From Chryseobacterium sp. GVT01B (lineage in GTDB: Bacteria; Bacteroidota; Bacteroidia; Flavobacteriales; Weeksellaceae), in assembly GCF_019970045.1 (NCBI RefSeq), contig NZ_JAHXYI010000011.1, positions 1 through 64,000 on the forward strand: DNA of 64,000 nucleotides. Reading direction: 5' to 3'. Of the stretch, positions 56,838-64,000 are shown in pieces (position 1 is the first letter of the stretch; every line of letters starts with the position of its first letter). The translations under genes and the position numbers were made by a program. Below the pieces are notes generated by a model. The model was not told the DNA's origin and did no database searches. It saw only the letters and a program-made list of their open reading frames with translations.

Positions 56838-58142
56838 TTGAATTTTACAGACTTAAACTTAATAGAACCTATTGCAAAAGCAATTCAGGAGCAGGGATAC
56901 ACGACTCCTACTCCTATCCAGGAAAGATCTATTCCTGATATATTAGACGGCAGAGACTTTTTAGGCTGCGCGCAGACAGGAACTGGCAAAACAGCTGCTT
57001 TTTCTATTCCTATTCTACAGAATTTATCTAAAAATAAAATTCCCAATAAACATATAAAAGCGTTAATCCTTACTCCAACCAGAGAACTGGCCATTCAGAT
57101 TGAGGAAAACATTAATGCTTACGGTAAATATCTTCCATTAAAACAACTTGTTATTTTTGGAGGGGTAAAACAAGGAAATCAGGAGGCTGCTTTGAGAAAA
57201 GGAGTTGATATTCTTGTAGCTACCCCAGGAAGACTTCTTGACTTTATTGCTCAGGGCATCATCAGTTTGAAAAATCTTGAGATCTTTGTTCTTGATGAAG
57301 CAGACAGAATGCTGGATATGGGATTTGTACATGATGTAAAAAGAATTATCAAACTTCTACCTCAGAGAAGACAGACTTTATTCTTTTCTGCAACAATGCC
57401 GACTGAAATTCAGAAACTGGCTAACTCGATCCTGAACAATCCAATAAAAGTAGAGGTAACTCCGGTTTCTTCTACAGCAGATACCATTAAACAATCTGTA
57501 TATTTTGTAGAAAAAGATAACAAGCTGGATTTGCTTTCTCACATTCTGCAAAATGACATTTCAGATTCTGTATTGGTATTTGCAAGAACGAAGCACGGAG
57601 CAGATAAGATTGCCAGAAAACTTCAGAAAGATAATATTTCTGCAGAAGCCATTCATGGTAACAAGTCTCAGAATGCAAGACAGAATGCATTAAATAACTT
57701 TAAATCCGGAAAAACAAGAGTTCTTGTAGCAACTGATATTGCAGCAAGAGGAATTGATATTGATGAATTGAAATTCGTAATCAATTTTGAGCTTTCCGAT
57801 GTTTCTGAAACATACGTACACCGAATCGGAAGAACAGGAAGAGCCGGAGCTGAAGGAACATCTATTTCTTTTGTAGACGGGCTTGATCTTTTGAATTTAA
57901 AGAATACTGAAAAGTTGATTGGGAAGAAAATTCCTGTAATAAAAGACCATCCGTTCCATACTGATAATTTGGTTGCCCAAAAAAGGGATTCTAACAACAA
58001 ACCAGTTCATGCAGGTGGTGACAAACCAAGAACAGGCAACAGTAATAATTCAAGGCCAAATAACAACCGTAAAAAGCCTTCTACAGGAGCTTCGGTAGGA
58101 TTTAAAAAGCCTAAGAATAAGAATTTCACCAGAAAAAAATAA
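56838..58142 (+). CDS. DEAD-box RNA helicase, RhlE-type
   Basis: A 434-residue ATP-dependent RNA helicase. Motifs are TPTPIQERSIP (Q), AQTGTGKTAAF (I), PTRELAIQ (Ia), VLDEADRML (II), FSATMP (III), ATDIAARGIDI (V) and HRIGRTGRAG (VI). The C-terminal 65 residues are basic and Asn/Lys-rich, an RNA-binding tail. I start it at a TTG (MNFTDLNLIEPI), since the family begins there and no ATG suits. Helicases of this type aid ribosome assembly and cold growth. A hairpin leader and a good terminator flank it. Confidence 0.94.
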   Translation: MNFTDLNLIEPIAKAIQEQGYTTPTPIQERSIPDILDGRDFLGCAQTGTGKTAAFSIPILQNLSKNKIPNKHIKALILTPTRELAIQIEENINAYGKYLPLKQLVIFGGVKQGNQEAALRKGVDILVATPGRLLDFIAQGIISLKNLEIFVLDEADRMLDMGFVHDVKRIIKLLPQRRQTLFFSATMPTEIQKLANSILNNPIKVEVTPVSSTADTIKQSVYFVEKDNKLDLLSHILQNDISDSVLVFARTKHGADKIARKLQKDNISAEAIHGNKSQNARQNALNNFKSGKTRVLVATDIAARGIDIDELKFVINFELSDVSETYVHRIGRTGRAGAEGTSISFVDGLDLLNLKNTEKLIGKKIPVIKDHPFHTDNLVAQKRDSNNKPVHAGGDKPRTGNSNNSRPNNNRKKPSTGASVGFKKPKNKNFTRKK

Positions 58143-58145
58143 AAT

Positions 58146-58174
58146 AAAAAGTCCTTTTTTGAAAAGGACTTTTT
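58146..58174. terminator. Bidirectional terminator between convergent genes
   Basis: AAAAAGTCCTTTT and its reverse complement form a 13-base stem with the loop TTG and A or T runs on both sides. It serves the helicase gene and the convergent membrane-protein gene. Confidence 0.85.
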
Positions 58175-58190
58175 TATTGATAGTTTATGA

Positions 58191-59336
58191 TTATTCTGTT
58201 TTTTGTTTTGTATAGCAATACCCGATAATACAAAAAGGTAAACAAGCGGCCAGATAGGTTGTAGAAAAGAAATTATTCTGATAAGAAAATCCTAAGGTAA
58301 TATACTGCTCACTTACAAAAGTCAACATCACGAAAAAAAGAAGATACGCTGAATAGTAAAATACTGTTTCTATTTTTTTCACATAAAAGGAAAGTATGAT
58401 CGACAGTATAATAAAGAACAGCATAACAAATTTATTGCTTTGTCCCTGAAGATTAAGAGGATTGTATTGTAGCACATGCTCAATACTTTTACCAGGCAGC
58501 AGAACGGATGCCATTAGTAATGCTGCTGTCAATAAAAAGCTTATTCCAAATTGTATTTTATTTTTCCAGCTGGTTTTAAAAAAAGGATTTAATAAAAAAA
58601 TAATCAAAGGAATAATCACTGCACTTCTTGTAAGACATAAAATTCCTATACATATTCCCAACAGAACAGGTCTTTTAAAATAATTGTCTTTAAACTTTCT
58701 GCTCCAAAAAAGAATGAAGGCTGCAACGGCAATAAAGGAAGAGATAAAATCACTTTTACAAACCACTTCATAAATATAGGCCAGGGAAATTCCAAACATT
58801 ACTATCGCGAGAAATCTATGAAAATTGCCCTTAAATTCTAAAAAAATGACATAGGAAAACAATAAAAAAGCTGCAACCTGAAGATATCCGACATTCCCTA
58901 AAAAATAAAAAACACTTGATAAAAGCAATTGTCCGGGAAGATAAGATGATAAATTTCCCATGAAATTTGGAGTATCATAGATGTATTCTCCTTTTGTCCA
59001 ATGCTTCACAGAAAATTCTAAAGTTGCCCATCTATCGATATTCATTTTATAAGGATCCGTCATCACATGGCACATGGCAATGTAAACAACAGTTATAGCA
59101 ACGATAAGGAGATATACTGATTTCTCAGTCCATATCTTTTTCAGCCAAGACCATTTTCCTAAAGAAAATAATAATAAATTGCCTCCTGAAAAAAGAATAA
59201 TTAAAATATTAAGAGGAACAAAAGACTGCCTGATTCCATATTTTGTCAGAAATAAAAGATTGATTATGAAATAAACAGCAAACAGCAATATACCATTCAA
59301 CCGATTGTTCCTTGTAAAATTTAACAGGGCATTCAT
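58191..59336 (-). CDS. Integral membrane protein, GT-C glycosyltransferase-like
   Basis: A 381-residue protein with about ten hydrophobic helices. A periplasmic loop near residues 98-125 contains MNIDRWATLEFSVKHW and YDTPNFMG, resembling the acidic first loop of GT-C polyprenyl-sugar-dependent glycosyltransferases. No exact family is recognised. If the assignment is right, it would use a lipid-linked sugar; the DprE-like operon in this window could make such a donor, but this link is speculative. It is the last gene of a leftward group with tatD, DUF4269 and GSCFA, with a three-base gap to tatD. Confidence 0.65.
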   Translation of the reverse strand: MNALLNFTRNNRLNGILLFAVYFIINLLFLTKYGIRQSFVPLNILIILFSGGNLLLFSLGKWSWLKKIWTEKSVYLLIVAITVVYIAMCHVMTDPYKMNIDRWATLEFSVKHWTKGEYIYDTPNFMGNLSSYLPGQLLLSSVFYFLGNVGYLQVAAFLLFSYVIFLEFKGNFHRFLAIVMFGISLAYIYEVVCKSDFISSFIAVAAFILFWSRKFKDNYFKRPVLLGICIGILCLTRSAVIIPLIIFLLNPFFKTSWKNKIQFGISFLLTAALLMASVLLPGKSIEHVLQYNPLNLQGQSNKFVMLFFIILSIILSFYVKKIETVFYYSAYLLFFVMLTFVSEQYITLGFSYQNNFFSTTYLAACLPFCIIGYCYTKQKTE

Positions 59337-59339
59337 TAA

Positions 59340-60107
59340 TTATGCTATTTTAAAAATATTTTTAGCATTTTCTGTAGTAATGCGGTCTATCTCAGAGAAA
59401 TCTTTCCCATAAATATCTACCAGTTTTCCAGCAACCAGATCAAGATAAGAGCTTTCATTTCTTTTTCCCCTGTGGGGAACTGGCGCCAGATAAGGAGAAT
59501 CTGTTTCCAGAACAATTTTATCCAATGGAATTTCACCCAGAAACTGGTCTATTTTCCCATTTTTGAACGTTACTACTCCACCGATTCCTAAAATGAAATT
59601 AAGATCAACAGCATGGTGTGCCTGTTCAAGATTTCCTGAAAAGCAGTGGAAGATTCCTCGCAACTTCGGGTGTTTTTTTCTTTCCAGCACTTCAAATGTC
59701 TCATCAAAGCTTTCTCTTGTATGAATTACAATCGGAAGATCTTTTTCTATGGCCCAGTCAATCTGCTGTTCAAAAGCTTTCACCTGAATATCCAGCGTTG
59801 TTTTATCCCAATACAGATCAATCCCAATCTCTCCAATTGCAGGAAAATGTCTCTGATCGAGATAGTTTTTTACGATTTCAAGTTCTTTTTCCCAGGATTC
59901 AGGTTTTACATAACAAGGGTGTAATCCCATCATTGAAAAAATCTGTCCCGGATATTCTGTTTCCAGCTGCAGCATCTTCTCATGGGATTCGGAATCAATT
60001 GCAGGAAGATAAAATTCTGTAATTCCTTTGCTTAAAGCTCTCTGAATAGCTTCTTTTCTGTCTTCATCAAATTCTTCTGCGTATAGGTGTGTATGTGTAT
60101 CAATCAT
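59340..60107 (-). CDS. tatD: TatD-family metal-dependent deoxyribonuclease
   Basis: A 255-residue amidohydrolase-fold hydrolase. Metal ligands are visible: DTHTHLY (His5, His7), the Glu in AIGEIGIDLYWDK near residue 97, HTRESFDE near residue 128, FHCFSGN near residue 153, and the Asp in LETDSPYLAP near residue 203. It cleaves DNA from the 3' end and is implicated in DNA repair and RNA or DNA turnover. It lies four bases after the DUF4269 gene and three bases before the membrane protein gene, in one operon. Confidence 0.95.
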   Translation of the reverse strand: MIDTHTHLYAEEFDEDRKEAIQRALSKGITEFYLPAIDSESHEKMLQLETEYPGQIFSMMGLHPCYVKPESWEKELEIVKNYLDQRHFPAIGEIGIDLYWDKTTLDIQVKAFEQQIDWAIEKDLPIVIHTRESFDETFEVLERKKHPKLRGIFHCFSGNLEQAHHAVDLNFILGIGGVVTFKNGKIDQFLGEIPLDKIVLETDSPYLAPVPHRGKRNESSYLDLVAGKLVDIYGKDFSEIDRITTENAKNIFKIA

Positions 60108-60111
60108 TTTT

Positions 60112-60633
60112 TTAGTATTTTAACAGATCTTCATAAGGGTTTTCAAGCCCCAGCAATATTCCGAAAGCCGGCTCGGTTTTTATTCCCTGTTTTTTTAGTT
60201 CTATTATTTTTTGTTTAAATTTTTCTCCTTTTTCCTGTAATATTTTGTATTCAGAAACCATATGAAGGTAGGCATTCTGCTCTGTCGTAGGCTTATTCTG
60301 TCCAAAAACTTCGATGGGAAACCCTTCCAGCATAAAATTTAATGTAATACATTTTTCACCATTTATATTGGGATATTCAACTTCTACGTCATGAGGCATA
60401 AGCTGACTAAATAGTAAATCATCCAGAAAGTCTTGTTCAAATTTTAAATCCACCTCGAAAATAAGATCCAAATCGCTTCCTTTGACATCAATCTCCAGAG
60501 GAACAGTTCCTGCTAAAATTGGTGAATAATCTTTCAGTTTCTCAAAGACACGATATTTTGTAAGAATTTCATAAGCTCTTTTTTGTCTTTCATTTCCATC
60601 TTTCAGATAGTCAATTCTGGTAAAATCAAGCAT
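60112..60633 (-). CDS. DUF4269 protein, nucleotidyltransferase-like
   Basis: A 173-residue protein. AGTVPLEIDVKGSDLDLIFEVD near residue 42 matches the nucleotidyltransferase G-x..D-x-D layout with two acidic residues, and the middle has HDVEVEYPNINGEKCITLNF. This is DUF4269, whose function is unknown but whose fold suggests a transferase or toxin-like nucleotidyltransferase. The gene lies between GSCFA (stop directly adjacent) and tatD. Confidence 0.75.
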   Translation of the reverse strand: MLDFTRIDYLKDGNERQKRAYEILTKYRVFEKLKDYSPILAGTVPLEIDVKGSDLDLIFEVDLKFEQDFLDDLLFSQLMPHDVEVEYPNINGEKCITLNFMLEGFPIEVFGQNKPTTEQNAYLHMVSEYKILQEKGEKFKQKIIELKKQGIKTEPAFGILLGLENPYEDLLKY

Positions 60634-61584
60634 TTAAAATATTTTATGTTTTACCTTTTTACGTTGAATTTCAATTCTTTGATCTAATTTCTCCCTGAAT
60701 TCTATAAACTTAGGGTCTTTCTTATCACTCGTCTTATGTTCCAGCGCCTTGATAATCTTAAAATTTTCTTTGATAAAATTTTGTGTCTCTCCTGAAAAAT
60801 AGGCATTTCCAAATTTCTCAAAAATATAATTAACCGCCTGTGTGCTTGGGTGAATCATATCTTCTTTATAAAAACGATAGTCCCGAAGATCATCCATCAA
60901 AATCTCATAGACCGGCAGATAATGACAGTCCTCAAAGAGAGAAATGGACTCGTGGATAGCGGTAATTAATTTGGATTTACTTAACTGATTTTCAACCATT
61001 CCATCTTTGGTATGTCTTACAGGTGAAACGGTAAACAGGATCTGTACTCCTTCTTTACAAATATCTTTAAGATCGAGAATTGTCTGGTAGATAGAACTCG
61101 TAAGCTCCTGATGGGAAAGCAGTCTTTTCTCAAAAAACTTTTGAGGAATTTTGTGACAGTTGGCCACCAGCTTTTTCTTGGGAAGAAACTCGTAAATAAA
61201 TGAGGATCCGTAGGTAATTATAATCCAGTCAGCTTCCTGAAGAAAGGCATTTCCGGCTTCAATAGCTCCGTTTATTTTATCTAAGGTCTGATGAATATAC
61301 CGGGTATCAAAACTGGTGTGATGATCCAGAGAAATATATTCTTCATTATAGGTAATCAGCTCCTCCTCTTCGTAAAACGCAGAATCATGTAATCTATTGA
61401 GAGCGTTATTGATTGAAAAAGGATTAAATATCGTCCCAAAGGGGTTATTAAGGGTTTGAAGTTGTCCATCCTTAAGTAAATCAGTCATTTCAGAGGCAAA
61501 ACATGAACCTATTGAAAATATCTTATCTTCAATCTCAATCTTCTTATCTGATGCAGGAATATCAACTTCTGTTCTGAATTTCAT
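60634..61584 (-). CDS. GSCFA-family protein
   Basis: A 316-residue protein. IFSIGSCFASEMTDLL near residue 23 is the GSCFA signature, and HPSTQAVNYIFEKF near residue 242 may hold the His-x-x-x partner of an SGNH-type hydrolase. Members are proposed to be acyl-transferase or esterase-like, but experimental data are few. It begins the leftward GSCFA-DUF4269-tatD-membrane-protein group. Confidence 0.83.
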   Translation of the reverse strand: MKFRTEVDIPASDKKIEIEDKIFSIGSCFASEMTDLLKDGQLQTLNNPFGTIFNPFSINNALNRLHDSAFYEEEELITYNEEYISLDHHTSFDTRYIHQTLDKINGAIEAGNAFLQEADWIIITYGSSFIYEFLPKKKLVANCHKIPQKFFEKRLLSHQELTSSIYQTILDLKDICKEGVQILFTVSPVRHTKDGMVENQLSKSKLITAIHESISLFEDCHYLPVYEILMDDLRDYRFYKEDMIHPSTQAVNYIFEKFGNAYFSGETQNFIKENFKIIKALEHKTSDKKDPKFIEFREKLDQRIEIQRKKVKHKIF

Positions 61585-61609
61585 CGTATAGGTATTAGGT
61601 GGCAGGAAA

Positions 61610-61644
61610 TAGGTAGCAGGTAAATTGCTGTTACCTGCTACCTA
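61610..61644. repeat. Palindromic intergenic element, TAGGTAGCAGGTAA type
   Basis: TAGGTAGCAGGTAA and its exact reverse complement form a 14-base stem with a seven-base loop. The flanks contain further related words (AGGTATTAGGTGGCAGG, CCATCTACTACC). It lies between the GSCFA and polyprenyl synthase genes and resembles the other word-repeat spacers. Confidence 0.5.
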
Positions 61645-61660
61645 CCATCTACTACCTCTA

Positions 61661-62632
61661 TTAACTTTCTCTTCTCAACAAATAATTTGCCAGCTCGATA
61701 AAAGGTTTTTTCTTTTCCTCAGGAACATCTATTTTCTGAAGATAGCTTTGTCCGATTTCGTTATGTTTTTCGATCAGACGTAATGCTTTTTCATCTACTT
61801 TTGTTCTTCTGAATATCTTTTCTACTCCGTATACTTTATCAACGTTTTCCGTCTTTTTAGAATACCAGTAATCCAGTTCTTTTCTTTCTTCATCGGTAGC
61901 ATGTTCTCTTGCTAACAAATACAGAACAGTTTTCTTATTTTCATAAATATCTCCTGCATGCTTTTTACCGAACTGTGCCTGATCACCGAATACATCAAGA
62001 TAATCATCCATAATCTGGAACGCAATCCCGATATGTTTTCCGAAATTGAAAATAGCTTTAGCATCTTTAAAATCTGCTTTTGCAATCAAAGCTCCGATCT
62101 CAAATGAGGAAGCACTTAAAACTCCTGTTTTATAAGTAATCATTCTGATGTAGTCATCAAAAGTAACGTCTTTCTGAGTTTCAAAGTTGATATCGTACTG
62201 CTGTCCTTCACAAAGCAGAAGCCCGGTGTGGGTAAATATTCTGATACATGCTTTAAAGATTTCAGGTTCCAAGTCCTCAAAAAACTTATAGGCTTTAAGC
62301 ATCAGTCCGTCTCCGGAAAGAATTCCCACATTAAGACCGTGTAAAGTATGAATGGTAGGTTTATTTCTTCTTAAAGGAGCTTCATCCATAATATCATCAT
62401 GGATCAGCGTGAAGTTATGGAAAAACTCGATAGCCAAAGCCGGCTTAATTGCCTGCTTAAGATCTCCGCCGAACATCTCACAAGCCATCAGCACCATAAT
62501 AGGACGAAGACGCTTTCCACCATGGGAAATAATATAGTTCATCGGCTCATACAGCTCCGAAGGTTTATCTTTAAAAGTATATTTAGTGATGGCGTCCGCT
62601 ACAATCTGCTGGTATCTGTCTAAAAATTCCAT
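61661..62632 (-). CDS. Polyprenyl diphosphate synthase
   Basis: A 323-residue trans-prenyltransferase of the isoprenoid synthase type I fold. I start it at 62632 (MEFLDRYQQIVADAI). The first Asp-rich motif is LIHDDIMD near residue 83, and the second is QIMDDYLDVFGD near residue 210. GGKRLRP and the EGQQYDINF segment are present. It makes a long-chain diphosphate, probably for menaquinone. A -7 element TATTTTTG lies 18 bases upstream of the ATG. Confidence 0.93.
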   Translation of the reverse strand: MEFLDRYQQIVADAITKYTFKDKPSELYEPMNYIISHGGKRLRPIMVLMACEMFGGDLKQAIKPALAIEFFHNFTLIHDDIMDEAPLRRNKPTIHTLHGLNVGILSGDGLMLKAYKFFEDLEPEIFKACIRIFTHTGLLLCEGQQYDINFETQKDVTFDDYIRMITYKTGVLSASSFEIGALIAKADFKDAKAIFNFGKHIGIAFQIMDDYLDVFGDQAQFGKKHAGDIYENKKTVLYLLAREHATDEERKELDYWYSKKTENVDKVYGVEKIFRRTKVDEKALRLIEKHNEIGQSYLQKIDVPEEKKKPFIELANYLLRRES

Positions 62633-62650
62633 AAAATCTTTTAATTTGAA

Positions 62651-62658
62651 CAAAAATA
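62651..62658 (-). promoter_or_regulatory. -7 element TATTTTTG before the polyprenyl synthase gene
   Basis: The minus-strand TATTTTTG is 18 bases before the ATG at 62632. A TTTG occurs 23 bases further up, somewhat beyond the usual spacing. Confidence 0.4.
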
Positions 62659-62685
62659 CGATTTTTCGAGGCTTTATAAAACAAA

Positions 62686-62711
62686 AAACTTTGCCCAAAC
62701 GGACAAAGTTT
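62686..62711 (-). terminator. Terminator after the phosphate transporter gene
   Basis: AAACTTTG and CAAAGTTT form an eight-base stem with a ten-base loop. On the minus strand T residues follow. It is 22 bases beyond the pit stop codon. Confidence 0.65.
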
Positions 62712-62732
62712 ATATAATTATATGATTTGTTT

Positions 62733-63875
62733 TTAGAAAAGGAAGGTTACCACAAGATAGGTAATTGCTGCTACTATTGCAGAGATTGGAATGGTAAGAA
62801 CCCAAGCCCAAAGTAAGCTTACTGTGATTCCCCATCTTACTGCTGAAATTCTTTTCGTTAATCCTACCCCGATGATAGAACCTGTAATCGTATGTGTAGT
62901 AGATACAGGAATACCGAAGTGGTCTGTAATGAATAAGGTAATAGCTCCTGCAGTTTCTGCACTTACTCCTTCTAATGAAGTTACTTTCGTAATCTTCGTT
63001 CCCATTGTTTTGATGATTTTCCAACCACCACTCATTGTCCCTAAAGCAATAGCAATAAATGATACTAAAGGAACCCAGATATAATGCTGTGCAAAATAAT
63101 CAAAACGTCCTGCAGAAGGAATATTCAAATATTGTGTATCCTGAAGCATATTAACGTGATAATAAATTACCGCTGCTCCAATGATTCCCATTACTTTCTG
63201 AGCATCATTCAAACCATGTCCTAAGCTGAACAGAGCTGATGAAGCCAACTGCAATCTTTTGAAAGATTTATCTGCTTTGTGTGGGTTTGATTTTTTATAT
63301 AGGTGTACAATAATTAATGTGATAATAATAGAAATAATCATCCCTATAATTGGCGCCATGAAAATGAACAGGAAGATAGGAATAACTTTATCAAACTTTA
63401 CCACACCCTGATGTGTTACCTGGCTGAAAGCTTCTTTAACAGTGCTCCACATTCCAAGTTCTGGCTGTGCTGCTGCCACATCATGATAATCCATCATAAA
63501 AGCATGCATAAGAGCCGCTCCAAGGAAACCTCCGATCAATGTATGTGATGATGACGAAGGGATCCCGAACCACCATGTAAGCAGGTTCCAGGCAATCGCT
63601 GCCACAAGACCGGAAAATATAACTTCTAAGGTGATAAAATTCTCGTTAACTGTTTTGGCAATTGTATTACCAATTTTGAATTCTCCAATAATGTAAGCAG
63701 CAATAAAGAATGCTGCAAAGTTCCAAAGCGCTGCCCAAAGTACAGCCTGGAATGGAGTTAAAACTTTTGTAGAAACAATAGTCGCAATTGAGTTGGCTGC
63801 ATCATGAAAACCATTGATATAATCGAAGATCAGGGCCAACGCAATAATAACTACAAGTAAAATCGGAAATTCCAT
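62733..63875 (-). CDS. pit: Low-affinity inorganic phosphate transporter (Pit)
   Basis: A 380-residue inner-membrane phosphate-metal symporter of the PiT family with about ten helices. The duplicated signature is visible: DYINGFHDAANSIATIVSTK near residue 18, and GLNDAQKVMGIIG near residue 220; GIPVSTTHTITGSIIGVG near residue 329 pairs with GIPSSSSHTLIGGFLGAAL near residue 104. It imports phosphate with protons. It follows a PhoU-like (DUF47) gene after 13 bases, the usual regulatory partner. Confidence 0.95.
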   Translation of the reverse strand: MEFPILLVVIIALALIFDYINGFHDAANSIATIVSTKVLTPFQAVLWAALWNFAAFFIAAYIIGEFKIGNTIAKTVNENFITLEVIFSGLVAAIAWNLLTWWFGIPSSSSHTLIGGFLGAALMHAFMMDYHDVAAAQPELGMWSTVKEAFSQVTHQGVVKFDKVIPIFLFIFMAPIIGMIISIIITLIIVHLYKKSNPHKADKSFKRLQLASSALFSLGHGLNDAQKVMGIIGAAVIYYHVNMLQDTQYLNIPSAGRFDYFAQHYIWVPLVSFIAIALGTMSGGWKIIKTMGTKITKVTSLEGVSAETAGAITLFITDHFGIPVSTTHTITGSIIGVGLTKRISAVRWGITVSLLWAWVLTIPISAIVAAITYLVVTFLF

Positions 63876-63888
63876 TTTTTGCTATGTA

Positions 63889-64000
63889 TTAGGCGTATTT
63901 AATCATGATGTTCTCAATTGTATTGGCAACATCTTCTGCTTTGTCCGTTACAATTTCAAGGTAGTTCAATACAGATGAAACTTTAATAATGTTAATTGCA
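63889..64000 (-). CDS. PhoU-like (DUF47) protein, C-terminal end only
   Basis: The window ends inside this leftward gene. The last 36 codons read through VSSVLNYLEIVTDKAEDVA and end in ENIMIKYA, the amphipathic helix pattern typical of DUF47/PhoU-like proteins that accompany Pit transporters. The stop codon is at 63889-63891, 13 bases before the pit ATG, so they share an operon. The partner role in phosphate uptake is inferred from this pairing. Confidence 0.8.
   Translation of the reverse strand, partial: AINIIKVSSVLNYLEIVTDKAEDVANTIENIMIKYA

Noticed and set aside
59618..60022. Open frame of 134 codons antisense to tatD
   Set aside because: It is a shadow frame; the tatD product has all metal-binding motifs.
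1..64000. Insertion sequences, integrases, prophage genes or CRISPR-Cas
   Set aside because: No transposase, integrase, phage structural or cas gene was recognised in any frame.

Overview
The window looks like a chromosomal segment of a Flavobacteriia member, most likely Weeksellaceae and close to Chryseobacterium. The reasons are low G+C, the Bacteroidetes promoter pattern (TTTG, about 19 bases, TAnnTTTG) before several genes, lipoproteins of the 'SCKK' type, and families typical of the phylum: TonB receptors with a carboxypeptidase-regulatory-like domain, DUF5683, GSCFA, WbqC, PrcB, DUF6438 and short-lid adenylate kinase. Names are recognised by eye from sequence; no database search was run.

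Layout. 1-6.3 kb: envelope and hypothetical genes (MmpS-like lipoprotein, esterase, PDZ aspartyl protease, L,D-transpeptidase, small membrane proteins). 6.4-11.7 kb: a locus with a membrane-anchored AraC regulator, a TonB-dependent receptor and a secreted PI-PLC-like phosphodiesterase. 11.7-12.2 kb: an HxlR gene remnant, a lone tRNA-Asp and a tRNA-like relic. 12.3-28.5 kb: a leftward Wzx/Wzy-type capsule or O-antigen locus, with WbpM-type dehydratase, Wza, Wzc, WbpP/WbpO-type enzymes, flippase, polymerase, pyruvyltransferase-like protein, three glycosyltransferases and a beta-helix protein. 28.8-29.2 kb: four tandem tRNA-Asp genes. 29.3-34.9 kb: thioredoxin, cysteine desulfurase, a PrcB lipoprotein and a mycobacterial-style polyprenyl-phosphate-arabinose gene set (UbiA-type phosphoribosyltransferase, DprE1-like, DprE2-like, HAD phosphatase). 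35.0-38.1 kb: OmpA-type lipoprotein, lipocalin-like lipoprotein, subtilase. 38.1-45.4 kb: WbqC, two signal peptidase I paralogues (one without catalytic residues), DapB, DUF5683, ParB, ParA, TonB. 45.6-47.4 kb: a small membrane protein and PurA. 47.5-49.0 kb: an A+T-rich accessory pair, a PD-(D/E)XK nuclease-like protein and an Imm35/YrhB-like protein. 49.1-58.1 kb: hydrolase, small kinase, ABC-F ATPase, hpt-adk-obg, DUF6438 lipoprotein, beta-barrel protein, DEAD-box helicase. 58.2-64.0 kb: GT-C-like membrane protein, TatD, DUF4269, GSCFA, polyprenyl synthase, Pit phosphate transporter and the end of a PhoU-like gene.

How the genes work together. The capsule locus has precursor synthesis, assembly, flipping, polymerisation and export functions, but no recognisable initiating phosphoglycosyltransferase. 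The DprE-like operon would supply a lipid-linked pentose donor. ParA/ParB with DapB and LepB, and hpt-adk-obg, are housekeeping blocks.

Most notable: the signal peptidase pseudoenzyme translated from a GTG overlapping lepB; the nuclease/immunity-like pair set among palindromic elements; the DprE-like pathway in a Gram-negative; the PI-PLC/TonB-receptor locus; five tRNA-Asp copies with shared flanks plus a relic; hairpin leaders between promoter and gene; and a terminator hairpin between tonB and parA built from two perfect DnaA-box sequences.
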